A stretch of 64,000 nt of DNA from Caulobacter segnis. GTDB lineage: Bacteria; Pseudomonadota; Alphaproteobacteria; Caulobacterales; Caulobacteraceae. Position numbers and translations under genes: made by a program. The stretch lies in the NCBI RefSeq assembly GCF_019931575.1, contig NZ_CP082923.1, positions 2,356,001-2,420,000 of the forward strand. The letters run 5' to 3'. How positions within the stretch are numbered: the first letter of the stretch is position 1; every line of letters begins with the position of its first letter. Positions 1-9,214 of the stretch are shown here, in pieces. A model generated the notes under the pieces. The model saw only the letters and a list, made by a program, of their open reading frames with translations. It made no database searches and was not told the origin of the DNA.

Positions 1-143
1 CCTCGGCGGGCGGCGGTGAGGAATACGGCGGCGGCTATTCGGGCGGCGGCGGCTCCAGCTTCGGCGGCGGCGCGCCGCGCAGCCAGCCCAGCGGCCCGCG
101 CGAGAGCTTCTCGGCCGACTTGGACGACGAGATCCCGTTCTAG
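1..143 (+). CDS. ssb: Single-stranded DNA-binding protein, C-terminal end (partial)
   Basis: This is only the 3' end of the gene; its 5' part lies outside the window. The reading frame whose codons start at positions 3, 6, 9 and so on encodes a glycine- and serine-rich linker followed by an acidic tail ending DLDDEIPF and a TAG stop at 141-143. That tail is the signature C-terminal tip of bacterial SSB, which binds single-stranded DNA during replication, repair and recombination and uses the tip to dock partner proteins. The OB-fold domain is not visible, so identity rests on the linker plus tip. The tip is highly diagnostic. Confidence 0.93.
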   Translation, partial: SAGGGEEYGGGYSGGGGSSFGGGAPRSQPSGPRESFSADLDDEIPF

Positions 144-165
144 AAATGACGGTTTTTCCCGGTGT

Positions 166-189
166 GCGGATCATCACAGCCTGATCCGC
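166..189 (+). terminator. Hairpin just downstream of ssb
   Basis: A perfect 8-bp inverted repeat (GCGGATCA at 166-173, TGATCCGC at 182-189) with an 8-nt loop begins 22 bp after the ssb stop. No T-tract follows, so this could be an mRNA 3'-end stabilising hairpin or a weak terminator for ssb. Confidence 0.45.
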
Positions 190-199
190 CCCGTGGTCT

Positions 200-345
200 T
201 AGACGAAGCCGGTCTGCTTCTTCTCGGGAGTCGGATCGGTGGGGACAGTGGAGCAGCCCGTACAGCGGCTTCGAGCCAATGACGGAGAGCCTCCACGGGG
301 GCGAGCGGCGAGCGATCCGGGGACGGGCGCTCGCCGCTTTCTTAT
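200..345 (+). ncRNA. Candidate structured small RNA ending at an intrinsic terminator
   Basis: No coding sequence fits this stretch, but it can fold into three nested stems around one axis: GTGGAG (248-253) with CTCCAC (291-296), CCGT (258-261) with ACGG (282-285), and GGCT (267-270) with AGCC (274-277). A strong terminator hairpin follows at once. The 5' end is not defined by sequence, and 200 is a guess. It could also be the long 3' UTR of ssb. I do not recognise an Rfam family. The RNA call is inference from structure only. Confidence 0.35.
304..345 (+). terminator. Intrinsic terminator
   Basis: A perfect 10-bp stem (AGCGGCGAGC at 304-313, GCTCGCCGCT at 329-338) is followed by a T-rich run. 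It ends transcription from ssb and/or the candidate small RNA before the convergent GNAT gene. Confidence 0.8.
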
Positions 346-358
346 GGCGCGTGTCTTT

Positions 359-895
359 CTAGCGGATCAGATCGGCGGGACGCGCCCACCGATACCGCAC
401 CACCTCGACCGCGCGACCGCCCGGAACCACCTCGGCATAGCGCGCGGCCTCGACGCCGCCCTGACGCGCGTAGAAGTCCAGCGCCGCGGCGTTGGGCGCA
501 TAGACCTCCAGATGCAGCGGCGCGCCGGCGTGGTCCTCGATCAGCCATCGCGCCACCTCGGCCAGCAGCCGCGTTCCCAGGCCGCCGCCCTTGCGCTCGG
601 GCGCGACGTGCAGGTTGTCGAGCAGGGCGCCGACCTCGGGATTCAGCCTGAACGAGGCATAGGCCAGGCCGACCGGCGCGCCGTCCTCCATCGCCGCCAG
701 GATCAGGTCGCGAGCGGGGTCGAAGTCCGCGAACCGGGCGCGCCAGCTGGCGCGCGAGGCGTCAAACAGGTCATGGTCCAGATAGGCGTCGCCATACAGG
801 CCGCGATAGGCGACCTGGCGGCTGCGGGTATGGAGATCCGCGATGGCGTCCACGTCGTTTCGGGACGTCCCGAGTCGGGCGATGTGTGGTTTCAC
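359..895 (-). CDS. GNAT family N-acetyltransferase
   Basis: The 178-residue product has a GNAT fold: an N-terminal strand and helix (HIARLGTSRNDVDAIADLH), a central strand LDNLHVAPERKGGGLGTRLL carrying the R/Q-x-x-G-x-G/A acetyl-CoA pyrophosphate-binding loop (here RKGGGLG), and a C-terminal strand with the usual ALDFYARQG segment. Such enzymes move an acetyl group from acetyl-CoA to an amine; the substrate cannot be told here. The GTG at 893-895 was chosen because it sits directly before the first family strand. A TTG 12 codons upstream is possible, but its extra residues match nothing. It converges on ssb and is divergent from ppdK. Confidence 0.8.
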   Translation of the reverse strand: MKPHIARLGTSRNDVDAIADLHTRSRQVAYRGLYGDAYLDHDLFDASRASWRARFADFDPARDLILAAMEDGAPVGLAYASFRLNPEVGALLDNLHVAPERKGGGLGTRLLAEVARWLIEDHAGAPLHLEVYAPNAAALDFYARQGGVEAARYAEVVPGGRAVEVVRYRWARPADLIR

Positions 896-1213
896 GCCCG
901 CGAGAAGAAGCGTATCGCGCCGCGAAGACAACCCGCTCCAATCGTCCGGTCGCCGCTCAAGTCGCGGGTTTGCCGCGCCCGTGTTCGAAATCTGGCCAAG
1001 TCCGCTGAGCGGACAACGTTGTCATTGGAATTATTTGCCGAATTCTCTTGTTGGTCCCCGGAACGCGAACCGCCAGTGGACGCGTTCTTGGACGAAGTGC
1101 TAGTGAACGCCCGGATATTGCACTGCGGGATCACGACAAAGCAGCGCTGTTCCAAGGTGAGACGACCCCATCAGAGGGCGCGACCTTCTTCACTGATCGC
1201 AGGGTGAGAAAAA
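896..1213. other. Divergent intergenic region, GNAT / ppdK
   Basis: These 318 bp contain no credible gene; an ORF running through them is antisense to GNAT. The region must hold the divergent promoters. Its most notable element is a perfect 12-bp palindrome with central CG at 1012-1023, entered separately. Confidence 0.6.
1012..1023. promoter_or_regulatory. Perfect palindrome, LacI-family-like operator upstream of ppdK
   Basis: GACAACGTTGTC is perfectly self-complementary with a central CpG, the typical layout of LacI/GalR-family operators. It lies about 190 bp before the ppdK start. No LacI-type gene is in the window, so the regulator is unknown. Confidence 0.4.
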
Positions 1214-3901
<2,688 letters not shown>

Positions 3902-3910
3902 CCCACTTCA

Positions 3911-3946
3911 AGGGCCTCGGACTGGACAGTCCGGGGCCCTTTCCCT
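3911..3946 (+). terminator. Intrinsic terminator of ppdK
   Basis: A 13-bp stem (3911-3923 with 3928-3940, one G-T pair) closes a 4-nt loop and is followed by a pyrimidine run, 10 bp after the ppdK stop. Confidence 0.85.
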
Positions 3947-3975
3947 ATCCGGGATAGGCATCTCGGGGGACGTTC

Positions 3976-4635
3976 ATGGCCTATCTGCGCTGGCGCCGGT
4001 TCACGGAACTGGCTTCGCTGGACCGCCCGTGGCTGGGCGAGCTGTTCATGCGCAAGCGGAACAAGCCGATCGTCGCCGCCCCGGTCGAGAAATGGGACGC
4101 CGAGTACCAGGACGGGATCTATGACCGCCTGAGCCGTTCCGAGCAGCGCCACCATCACCGCTTGCTGGCCGCCGTGATCGCCGACCGCTGGCCCAATCCG
4201 CGCGTGCTGGAGATCGGGGCGGGCGAGGGGGTGTTCTACGAGGCCCTGCGCGCCCACCGACCGGCGCGCTATGTCGGCGTCGACTTCTCCAGGCCCGCCG
4301 TCGAGCGCGGCGAGACCCGCCTGGCGCCCGAGATCGCCATCGGCGAGGTCAAGATGGTGCTGGGCGATGGCCGCACCTTCGCGACCGACGAGACCTTCGA
4401 CGTCGTGGTGTTCTCCGAGTGCGTCGAGCACCTGGGCGAGGTCGAGGACCTGGTGGCCCATTACGCCCCGAACCTGAAGCCAGGCGGCGCGGTCGGCCTG
4501 ACCATGTGGCTGGCCTTGAAGCCCTTGCGCCTGTGGCATCGTTTGAAGGTGCTGGGCGAGGTGCTGGACGAGGCGGTGATCAACACGCCGTGGGGCGGCG
4601 GCTGGCTGATCGCCGTGGTGCGGCCGAAGATCTGA
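3976..4635 (+). CDS. Class I SAM-dependent methyltransferase
   Basis: The 219-residue protein has a Rossmann-type methyltransferase domain. Motif I is VLEIGAGEGVFYEAL, an acidic strand end follows (YVGVDFS), then an LGDGRTF adenine-contact segment and a FDVVVFSECVEHLGE motif of the Methyltransf_11/12 type. A basic N-terminal extension of about 50 residues (RWRRF, MRKRNKP) precedes the domain. The substrate is unknown; the overall look is like small-molecule or lipid methyltransferases. It sits 30 bp after the ppdK terminator and is followed by an 84-bp gap. Confidence 0.8.
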   Translation: MAYLRWRRFTELASLDRPWLGELFMRKRNKPIVAAPVEKWDAEYQDGIYDRLSRSEQRHHHRLLAAVIADRWPNPRVLEIGAGEGVFYEALRAHRPARYVGVDFSRPAVERGETRLAPEIAIGEVKMVLGDGRTFATDETFDVVVFSECVEHLGEVEDLVAHYAPNLKPGGAVGLTMWLALKPLRLWHRLKVLGEVLDEAVINTPWGGGWLIAVVRPKI

Positions 4636-4719
4636 GTGGAATAACCAATCCGATATTTTGGCTAGACCAATTTTCGCCGCGCGTTATATCCGGAAGCGAG
4701 ACTTCTGGGAGGAAGCACG

Positions 4720-5166
4720 ATGCTGGCGATCCTGGCGCTTGCCGCCGGTCTGGCGACCGAACCCTTGACGCTTCCCGTCGCCGTCGATCTGGCCAGGGCC
4801 GCGATCGACGTCTGCGCCGCCAGGGGCGCGCATGTCTCGGCCGCCGTGGTCGACGCCAAGGGTAACCCGCTGGTCGTCCTGCGCGATGAGCAGAGCCCCA
4901 AGCCCCCGATCGCAGCGCCGCGCAAGGCCAACGCCGCCGTGGTCTTCGACCAGCCCGGCAGCGTCATGGAGCCGCGCGAGAAGACCGACTCGGACTTCGC
5001 CGCCAGGATCGCCGCCGATCCCGAGCATCTGAACCCGCACGCCGGCTCCCTGCCGTTGCATGTCGGGGCCACGCTGGTGGGCGGTCTGGGCGTCGCCGAC
5101 ACAGGCCACGAGGCCGCCGACGGTTGCGCGCGCGCCGCCCTGGCCCGTTTTCCGCAGTTCCACTGA
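4720..5166 (+). CDS. GlcG/HbpS family (DUF336) protein
   Basis: The 148-residue product matches the haem-degrading/HbpS-GlcG fold: a long first helix (AVDLARAAIDVCAARG), a strand with VVDAKGNPLVVLRDE, and the glycine-rich C-terminal GGLGVADTGHEAADGCARAAL. Family members bind haem or small ligands; the exact role is uncertain. The N-terminus is hydrophobic (MLAILALAAGLA), suggesting export. A clear ribosome site (GGGAGGAA) precedes the ATG. Only 16 bp separate it from the next exported protein gene, so the two are probably co-transcribed. Confidence 0.75.
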   Translation: MLAILALAAGLATEPLTLPVAVDLARAAIDVCAARGAHVSAAVVDAKGNPLVVLRDEQSPKPPIAAPRKANAAVVFDQPGSVMEPREKTDSDFAARIAADPEHLNPHAGSLPLHVGATLVGGLGVADTGHEAADGCARAALARFPQFH

Positions 5167-5182
5167 GCGTAGAGAGCGTCCG

Positions 5183-6097
5183 ATGAAGAAGACCCTGGCC
5201 CTCGCCGCCGTCCTGACCTTGTCGCTGGGCGTCGCCCACGCTCAGGAGCACGGCCCGGTCACGCCGCTGCCCAAGCCTGACGCGGAGGGCCAGAAGCCGC
5301 GCGCGACCGTGGTGCTGGCCCCGTACCGCTTCAACGACATCCTCTGGGAGAACGACCGCACCGCCCACCGGATCTACAGCCGCGACCTGGAAAAGGCCGA
5401 GCCGCCGTCGACCTCGGGTATAGACGCCTGGGGCAAGAGCCAGCGCTGGCCCTATATGGACCGCCAGCTGAAGACCGGCGACCAGCACGCCAACCATGGC
5501 GAGGGCCTGGACTTCTACGACGTGGGCACGGGGCGAGGCGCGGGCGGCCTGGGCGTCTGGGCCGACAACAAGCTGTGGACCTCTCGCAACTGGTCCAGCT
5601 GGAAGGTGATCCAGAACGGACCGGACGTGGCTTCGTTCAGCGTCGACTACGCCCCCTGGCCGGTGGACGTGGATCGCAAGGTCTGGGAGACGCGGACCTT
5701 CACCCTGCCGCTGGGCACGAACTTCACGCGGATGGTCTCGACCATAAGCTCCGACAAGCCGGGGCCGCTGGTGGTCGGCATCGGCATCTCCAAGCGCAAG
5801 CGCGCCAGCGGGACGGGCGTGTTCCGCAAGGACCTGGCGCCCGGCCGGGTGACGTTCTGGGAGCCGGCCGATCCGGAGAAGGGTTCGATGGCGATCGCCC
5901 TGATGGTCGATCCCGCGTCGGTCGTCGAGGTGCGCCAGGACTTCGACAACTACCTGGTCCTGATCAAGGTCGAGGCCGGCAAGCCGTTCGTCTACTACAT
6001 GGGCGCGGCCTGGGACAAAGGCCTGGACTTCCATACGCCGGCCGAGTGGGACGCCTATGCGGCCGCCCAGAAGGCGGACTTCGACCCCAAGCACTAG
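5183..6097 (+). CDS. DUF4861 family exported protein
   Basis: The 304-residue product starts with a clear signal peptide (MKKTLALAAVLTLSLGVAHA) and then shows the DUF4861 pattern: DILWENDRTAHRIYSRDLE followed by SGIDAWGKSQRWPYMDRQL and a long beta-rich domain. Bacteroidetes and Caulobacter homologues often sit near polysaccharide-utilisation genes, but no function is established. The start at 5183 was chosen for the signal peptide; an upstream in-frame start would run back through the GlcG-like gene. Transcription ends at a strong bidirectional terminator. Confidence 0.8.
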   Translation: MKKTLALAAVLTLSLGVAHAQEHGPVTPLPKPDAEGQKPRATVVLAPYRFNDILWENDRTAHRIYSRDLEKAEPPSTSGIDAWGKSQRWPYMDRQLKTGDQHANHGEGLDFYDVGTGRGAGGLGVWADNKLWTSRNWSSWKVIQNGPDVASFSVDYAPWPVDVDRKVWETRTFTLPLGTNFTRMVSTISSDKPGPLVVGIGISKRKRASGTGVFRKDLAPGRVTFWEPADPEKGSMAIALMVDPASVVEVRQDFDNYLVLIKVEAGKPFVYYMGAAWDKGLDFHTPAEWDAYAAAQKADFDPKH

Positions 6098-6107
6098 TTC
6101 AGACGAA

Positions 6108-6144
6108 AACCGCCCCGAGGCGGGAGGGAAGCCTCGGGGCGGTT
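6108..6144. terminator. Bidirectional intrinsic terminator
   Basis: A perfect 14-bp stem (6108-6121 with 6131-6144) with a 9-nt loop lies between the convergent DUF4861 and wrbA genes. On the minus strand it is followed by TTTTCGT, so it serves wrbA best and probably both genes. Confidence 0.85.
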
Positions 6145-6203
6145 CGTTGGGTCGTCCGCCTTGGGGAGGGCGCGGACGACCGGGCTGCGCGGCCTAGAGC
6201 GGC

Positions 6204-6803
6204 TTAGCCGTGCAGCTTGAGGGCGGTCTCGGCGATCTTGCGGCCCTGGTAGCGGGCGCCGGTCAGCTCGTTCTCGGTGGGCTGACGCGAGCCGTCGCCG
6301 CCGGCGATGGTCGTGGCGCCGTAGGGGCTGCCGCCGGTGATCTCGTCCAGGGTCATCTGGCCGGCGTGGCCATAGTCCATGCCGACGATCACCATGCCGA
6401 AGTGCAGCAGGTTGGTGATGATCGAGAACAGGGTGGTCTCCTGGCCGCCGTGCTGGGTGGCGGTCGAGGTGAAGGCCCCGCCGACCTTGCCGTGCAGCGC
6501 GCCGCGGGCCCACAGGCCGCCGGCTTGGTCGAGAAACGCGGCCAGCTGCGAGCTCATGCGGCCAAAGCGCGTGCCCGTGCCGACGATGATCGCGTCGTAG
6601 TCGGCCAGTTCGGCGATGGTCGCGACCGGCGCTTCCTGGTCGAGCTTGAAGTGGGCGCTCTTGGCGACCTCCAGCGGGGCCGTTTCCGGCACGCGCTTGA
6701 TGTCGACCTGCGCGCCGGCTTCGCGGGCGCCTTCGGCCACGGCCTTGGCCATGGTCTCGATATGGCCGTAGGACGAATAGTAGAGAACCAGAACCTTGGC
6801 CAT
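6204..6803 (-). CDS. wrbA: NAD(P)H:quinone oxidoreductase WrbA
   Basis: The 199-residue length equals that of E. coli WrbA. This FMN-dependent cytosolic enzyme reduces quinones in two-electron steps and protects against redox cycling. The flavodoxin-like fold shows the FMN phosphate loop [12 protein letters not shown] near the N-terminus, then [34 protein letters not shown] and [23 protein letters not shown], all WrbA hallmarks. The ATG at 6803 gives the standard [11 protein letters not shown] start. It lies 90 bp downstream of the pirin gene on the same strand, probably one operon controlled by the divergent LysR. Confidence 0.95.
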   Translation of the reverse strand: MAKVLVLYYSSYGHIETMAKAVAEGAREAGAQVDIKRVPETAPLEVAKSAHFKLDQEAPVATIAELADYDAIIVGTGTRFGRMSSQLAAFLDQAGGLWARGALHGKVGGAFTSTATQHGGQETTLFSIITNLLHFGMVIVGMDYGHAGQMTLDEITGGSPYGATTIAGGDGSRQPTENELTGARYQGRKIAETALKLHG

Positions 6804-6893
6804 GACGGCCTCCTTGACGATGTGGACGGGGAGGTCGGACGCGAAGCTAGGCAAGCCTCGCGTCCGTTTCTTGAACGCTTACGTCTCGAGCCC

Positions 6894-7598
6894 CTACGAC
6901 AGGGCCGCGTCGACCAGAACGAGTTCGGCGTCTTCCAGGGCCGTGACGGTGATCGCGTCCTCGTCCTTGATGCCGGCGCCGTCACGGGCGTTCAGCTTGA
7001 CGCCGTTGACCTCGACCACGCCGACGGCGGGGACCAGATAGCCGGTGCGGTCCTTGCCCAGGGCGTAGGTCGTGCTCTCGCCGGCCTTCAGCGTCGCGCC
7101 CAGGACGCGGGCGTCGGTGCGGATCGGCAGGGCGTCGGCGTCATCGGCGAAACCCGAGGCCAGCGTCACGAACTTGCCAGACCGGTCGCCCTTGGGGAAC
7201 GGCTTGGCGCCCCACGACGGCGCGGACCCGAAGGTCTTGGGCTCGATCCAGATCTGGAAGATCCGGGTCGTTTCCGGCTCGAGGTTGTACTCCGAGTGAC
7301 GGATGCCCGTGCCCGCGCTCATCACCTGGACGTCGCCGGCCTCGGTGCGGCCCTTGTTGCCCAGGCTGTCCTGGTGGGTGATCGCGCCGTCGCGGACATA
7401 GGTGATGATCTCCATGTCGCTGTGCGGATGCGGCGGGAAGCCGGTGTTCGCGGCGATCTCGTCGTCGTTCCAGACCCGCAGCGCGCCCCAGTTCATGTTG
7501 CTGGGATCGTAGTAGCTGGCGAAAGAGAAGTGGTGCTTGGCCTTCAGCCAACCGTGGTCGGCGCCGCCAAGCTTGTCGAACGGTCTGCGATCGATCAT
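6894..7598 (-). CDS. Pirin family protein (YhhW-like)
   Basis: The 234-residue bicupin has the pirin N-terminal cupin metal-binding pattern, PHPHSDMEIITYV followed about 40 residues later by GIRHSEYN, giving the usual His, His, His, Glu ligand set. The C-terminal cupin is present but lacks ligands, as in E. coli YhhW, which has quercetin 2,3-dioxygenase activity. The physiological substrate here is unknown. It is the first gene of a pirin-wrbA pair and is divergent from a LysR gene, a layout that suggests response to quinones or aromatic compounds (inference). Confidence 0.9.
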   Translation of the reverse strand: MIDRRPFDKLGGADHGWLKAKHHFSFASYYDPSNMNWGALRVWNDDEIAANTGFPPHPHSDMEIITYVRDGAITHQDSLGNKGRTEAGDVQVMSAGTGIRHSEYNLEPETTRIFQIWIEPKTFGSAPSWGAKPFPKGDRSGKFVTLASGFADDADALPIRTDARVLGATLKAGESTTYALGKDRTGYLVPAVGVVEVNGVKLNARDGAGIKDEDAITVTALEDAELVLVDAALS

Positions 7599-7680
7599 GG
7601 CTCTAACCTTTCAATCCCTCTGGGCCTTGGCCCTCTGAAGCGCCGCGTCGGCGGCGCGTCCTGTTGAGGAGAAGATAGGC

Positions 7681-7727
7681 GATCCCATGGGATCCGAAAT
7701 GGAAACTGTTGAAACTCATCGTTTCCA
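7681..7727. promoter_or_regulatory. Palindromes in the pirin/LysR divergent promoter
   Basis: Two elements lie in the 145-bp gap: a perfect 14-bp palindrome GATCCCATGGGATC (7681-7694) and a perfect 7-bp inverted repeat TGGAAAC (7700-7706) / GTTTCCA (7721-7727) with a 14-bp spacer. The second, just upstream of the LysR start, is a good candidate for the LysR binding site. Confidence 0.5.
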
Positions 7728-7743
7728 AAACTAATCTCTAGCC

Positions 7744-8643
7744 ATGTCCAAGCTTCCCGATCTCGAAGGCCTCGCCGTGTTCGCCAAGGTGGTCGAGCTG
7801 CGCTCGTTCGCCGCCGCCGCCGATGATCTGGCCATGTCCAAGGCCACGGTCTCCAAGGCTGTCACCCGGCTGGAGGAGCGCCTGGGCGCGCGCCTCTTCA
7901 ATCGCACCTCGCGCCGCCTGGCCCTGACCGACGCCGGCCAGTCCCTGGTCGAGCGCGCCACCCGCGTCCTGGCCGAGGCGCAGGCGGCCGAGGAGGAGGC
8001 GTCCAGCCAGTCCTCGGCCCCGCGCGGCGTGGTGCGGATGGCCGTGCCGATGTCGCTGGGCATCACCAGCCTGGCCCCGGTGCTGCCGGGCTTCTTCACC
8101 GCCTATCCGGACGTCTCGGTCGAGCTGCACCTTTCGGACGCCACGATCGACCTCGTGGGCATGGGCTTTGACCTGGCCCTGCGCGTGGCGGCCCTGCCGG
8201 ACAGCTCGCTGGTCGCCCGTCGCCTGCGGGCGGTGAAGCGGCATGTCGTGGCGTCGCCGGGCTACTGGAACAAACACGGCCGTCCCACCCATCCCGCCAA
8301 CCTGGCCGAGCATCGCGGCCTGACCTATGGCCACCAGAACGCGCCCGAGACCTGGCGCTTCCAGAAGGGGGGCGAGGAGGCGGCCGTGCGGCCCCGATCG
8401 GTGATCCGGGCCAATAACGGCGACGTGCTGGTCCCCTCGCTGATCGCCGGCGTCGGCGTGGCGGTGCTGCCGGACTTCATCGTCGGCGCGGCCGTGGCCG
8501 ACGGACGGCTGGAGGCGGTGCTGACCGATTGGACGGCGACCCCGATCGCCCTGCACCTAGTCATGCCGCCCGGCGGTCCGCGTCCCGCGCGGGTCGAGGC
8601 GCTGGCCAACTATCTGGGCAAGGCGCTGGCCGGCAAAGGCTAG
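7744..8643 (+). CDS. LysR family transcriptional regulator
   Basis: The 299-residue length is typical of LysR. The N-terminal winged helix-turn-helix (LEGLAVFAKVVELRSFAAAA, then SKATVSKAVTRLEERLGARLF) is followed by the periplasmic-binding-like effector domain (VRMAVPMSLGITSLAPVLPGF, then GVAVLPDFIVGAAVADGRLEAVL). It resembles the CrgA/YhjC-like group that often controls quinone or aldehyde detoxification genes. It is divergent from pirin-wrbA and probably controls that pair and itself through the intergenic inverted repeats. The effector is unknown. Confidence 0.92.
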   Translation: MSKLPDLEGLAVFAKVVELRSFAAAADDLAMSKATVSKAVTRLEERLGARLFNRTSRRLALTDAGQSLVERATRVLAEAQAAEEEASSQSSAPRGVVRMAVPMSLGITSLAPVLPGFFTAYPDVSVELHLSDATIDLVGMGFDLALRVAALPDSSLVARRLRAVKRHVVASPGYWNKHGRPTHPANLAEHRGLTYGHQNAPETWRFQKGGEEAAVRPRSVIRANNGDVLVPSLIAGVGVAVLPDFIVGAAVADGRLEAVLTDWTATPIALHLVMPPGGPRPARVEALANYLGKALAGKG

Positions 8644-8655
8644 GGCGGGTTTCCG

Positions 8656-9147
8656 CTACTTCACCCGCTTGAACGTCAGGCTCTGGTCCGGCGGCCCGGG
8701 CACGCCGTCGACGTCCTGCTCGACCTTCAGGGTGTCGGGATCGACCAGCCACACCTTCATGGTCTGCTTGCGGCCGGTCTTGTTGCTGGTCACGGCCGAG
8801 ATCCCGCGCAGGCCGTCGCGCATCACGCTGATCATCACGATCTGGGTGTTGACCACGGCCTTGGTCGGCGTCCCGTCCAGCGGCGCGTCGGCGAACTGGA
8901 TCGCGGCCAGGCCCTCGTCGTCCTCCTCGATCAGCGTCCAGGCCAGGCTCTTGCCGTCGTCCTTGGTCACGTCGACCTCGGCGGCCAGCGGCGCGGGGCC
9001 GGTCAGGGCCTCGTTGAAGGTCGAGGCCTTGAGGTCGATCGTCCAGCGGCCGAGGGCGCCCAGCGGACCGCTCTGGGCCATGGCCGGCGTGACGGAGGCC
9101 AGTACAGCTCCAGCGATCATCAGAGCGGAAAAGGCGGATCGGGTCAT
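8656..9147 (-). CDS. Small exported protein of unknown function
   Basis: The 163-residue product has a signal peptide ending PAMAQ (about residue 25). The remainder is beta-rich and soluble: GRWTIDLKASTFNEAL, then alternating charged strands, and a C-terminal LKVEQDVDGVPGPPDQSLTFKRVK. No cysteines or catalytic motif are seen after the signal. The pattern of antiparallel strands could be lipocalin-like, but I do not recognise the family. It converges on the LysR gene with a 12-bp gap. Confidence 0.7.
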   Translation of the reverse strand: MTRSAFSALMIAGAVLASVTPAMAQSGPLGALGRWTIDLKASTFNEALTGPAPLAAEVDVTKDDGKSLAWTLIEEDDEGLAAIQFADAPLDGTPTKAVVNTQIVMISVMRDGLRGISAVTSNKTGRKQTMKVWLVDPDTLKVEQDVDGVPGPPDQSLTFKRVK

Positions 9148-9214
9148 GCGGCGGCTCCTTGAGGCGCCGCCATCAGACGCCCGTGCGGCGCCCTGCGTCT
9201 AGAAGCTTTTGACC

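Noticed and set aside
239..1207. 322-codon open frame on the plus strand
   Set aside because: It is the antisense shadow of the GNAT gene plus the ppdK upstream region, with no family features and an arginine-rich composition typical of high-GC shadows.
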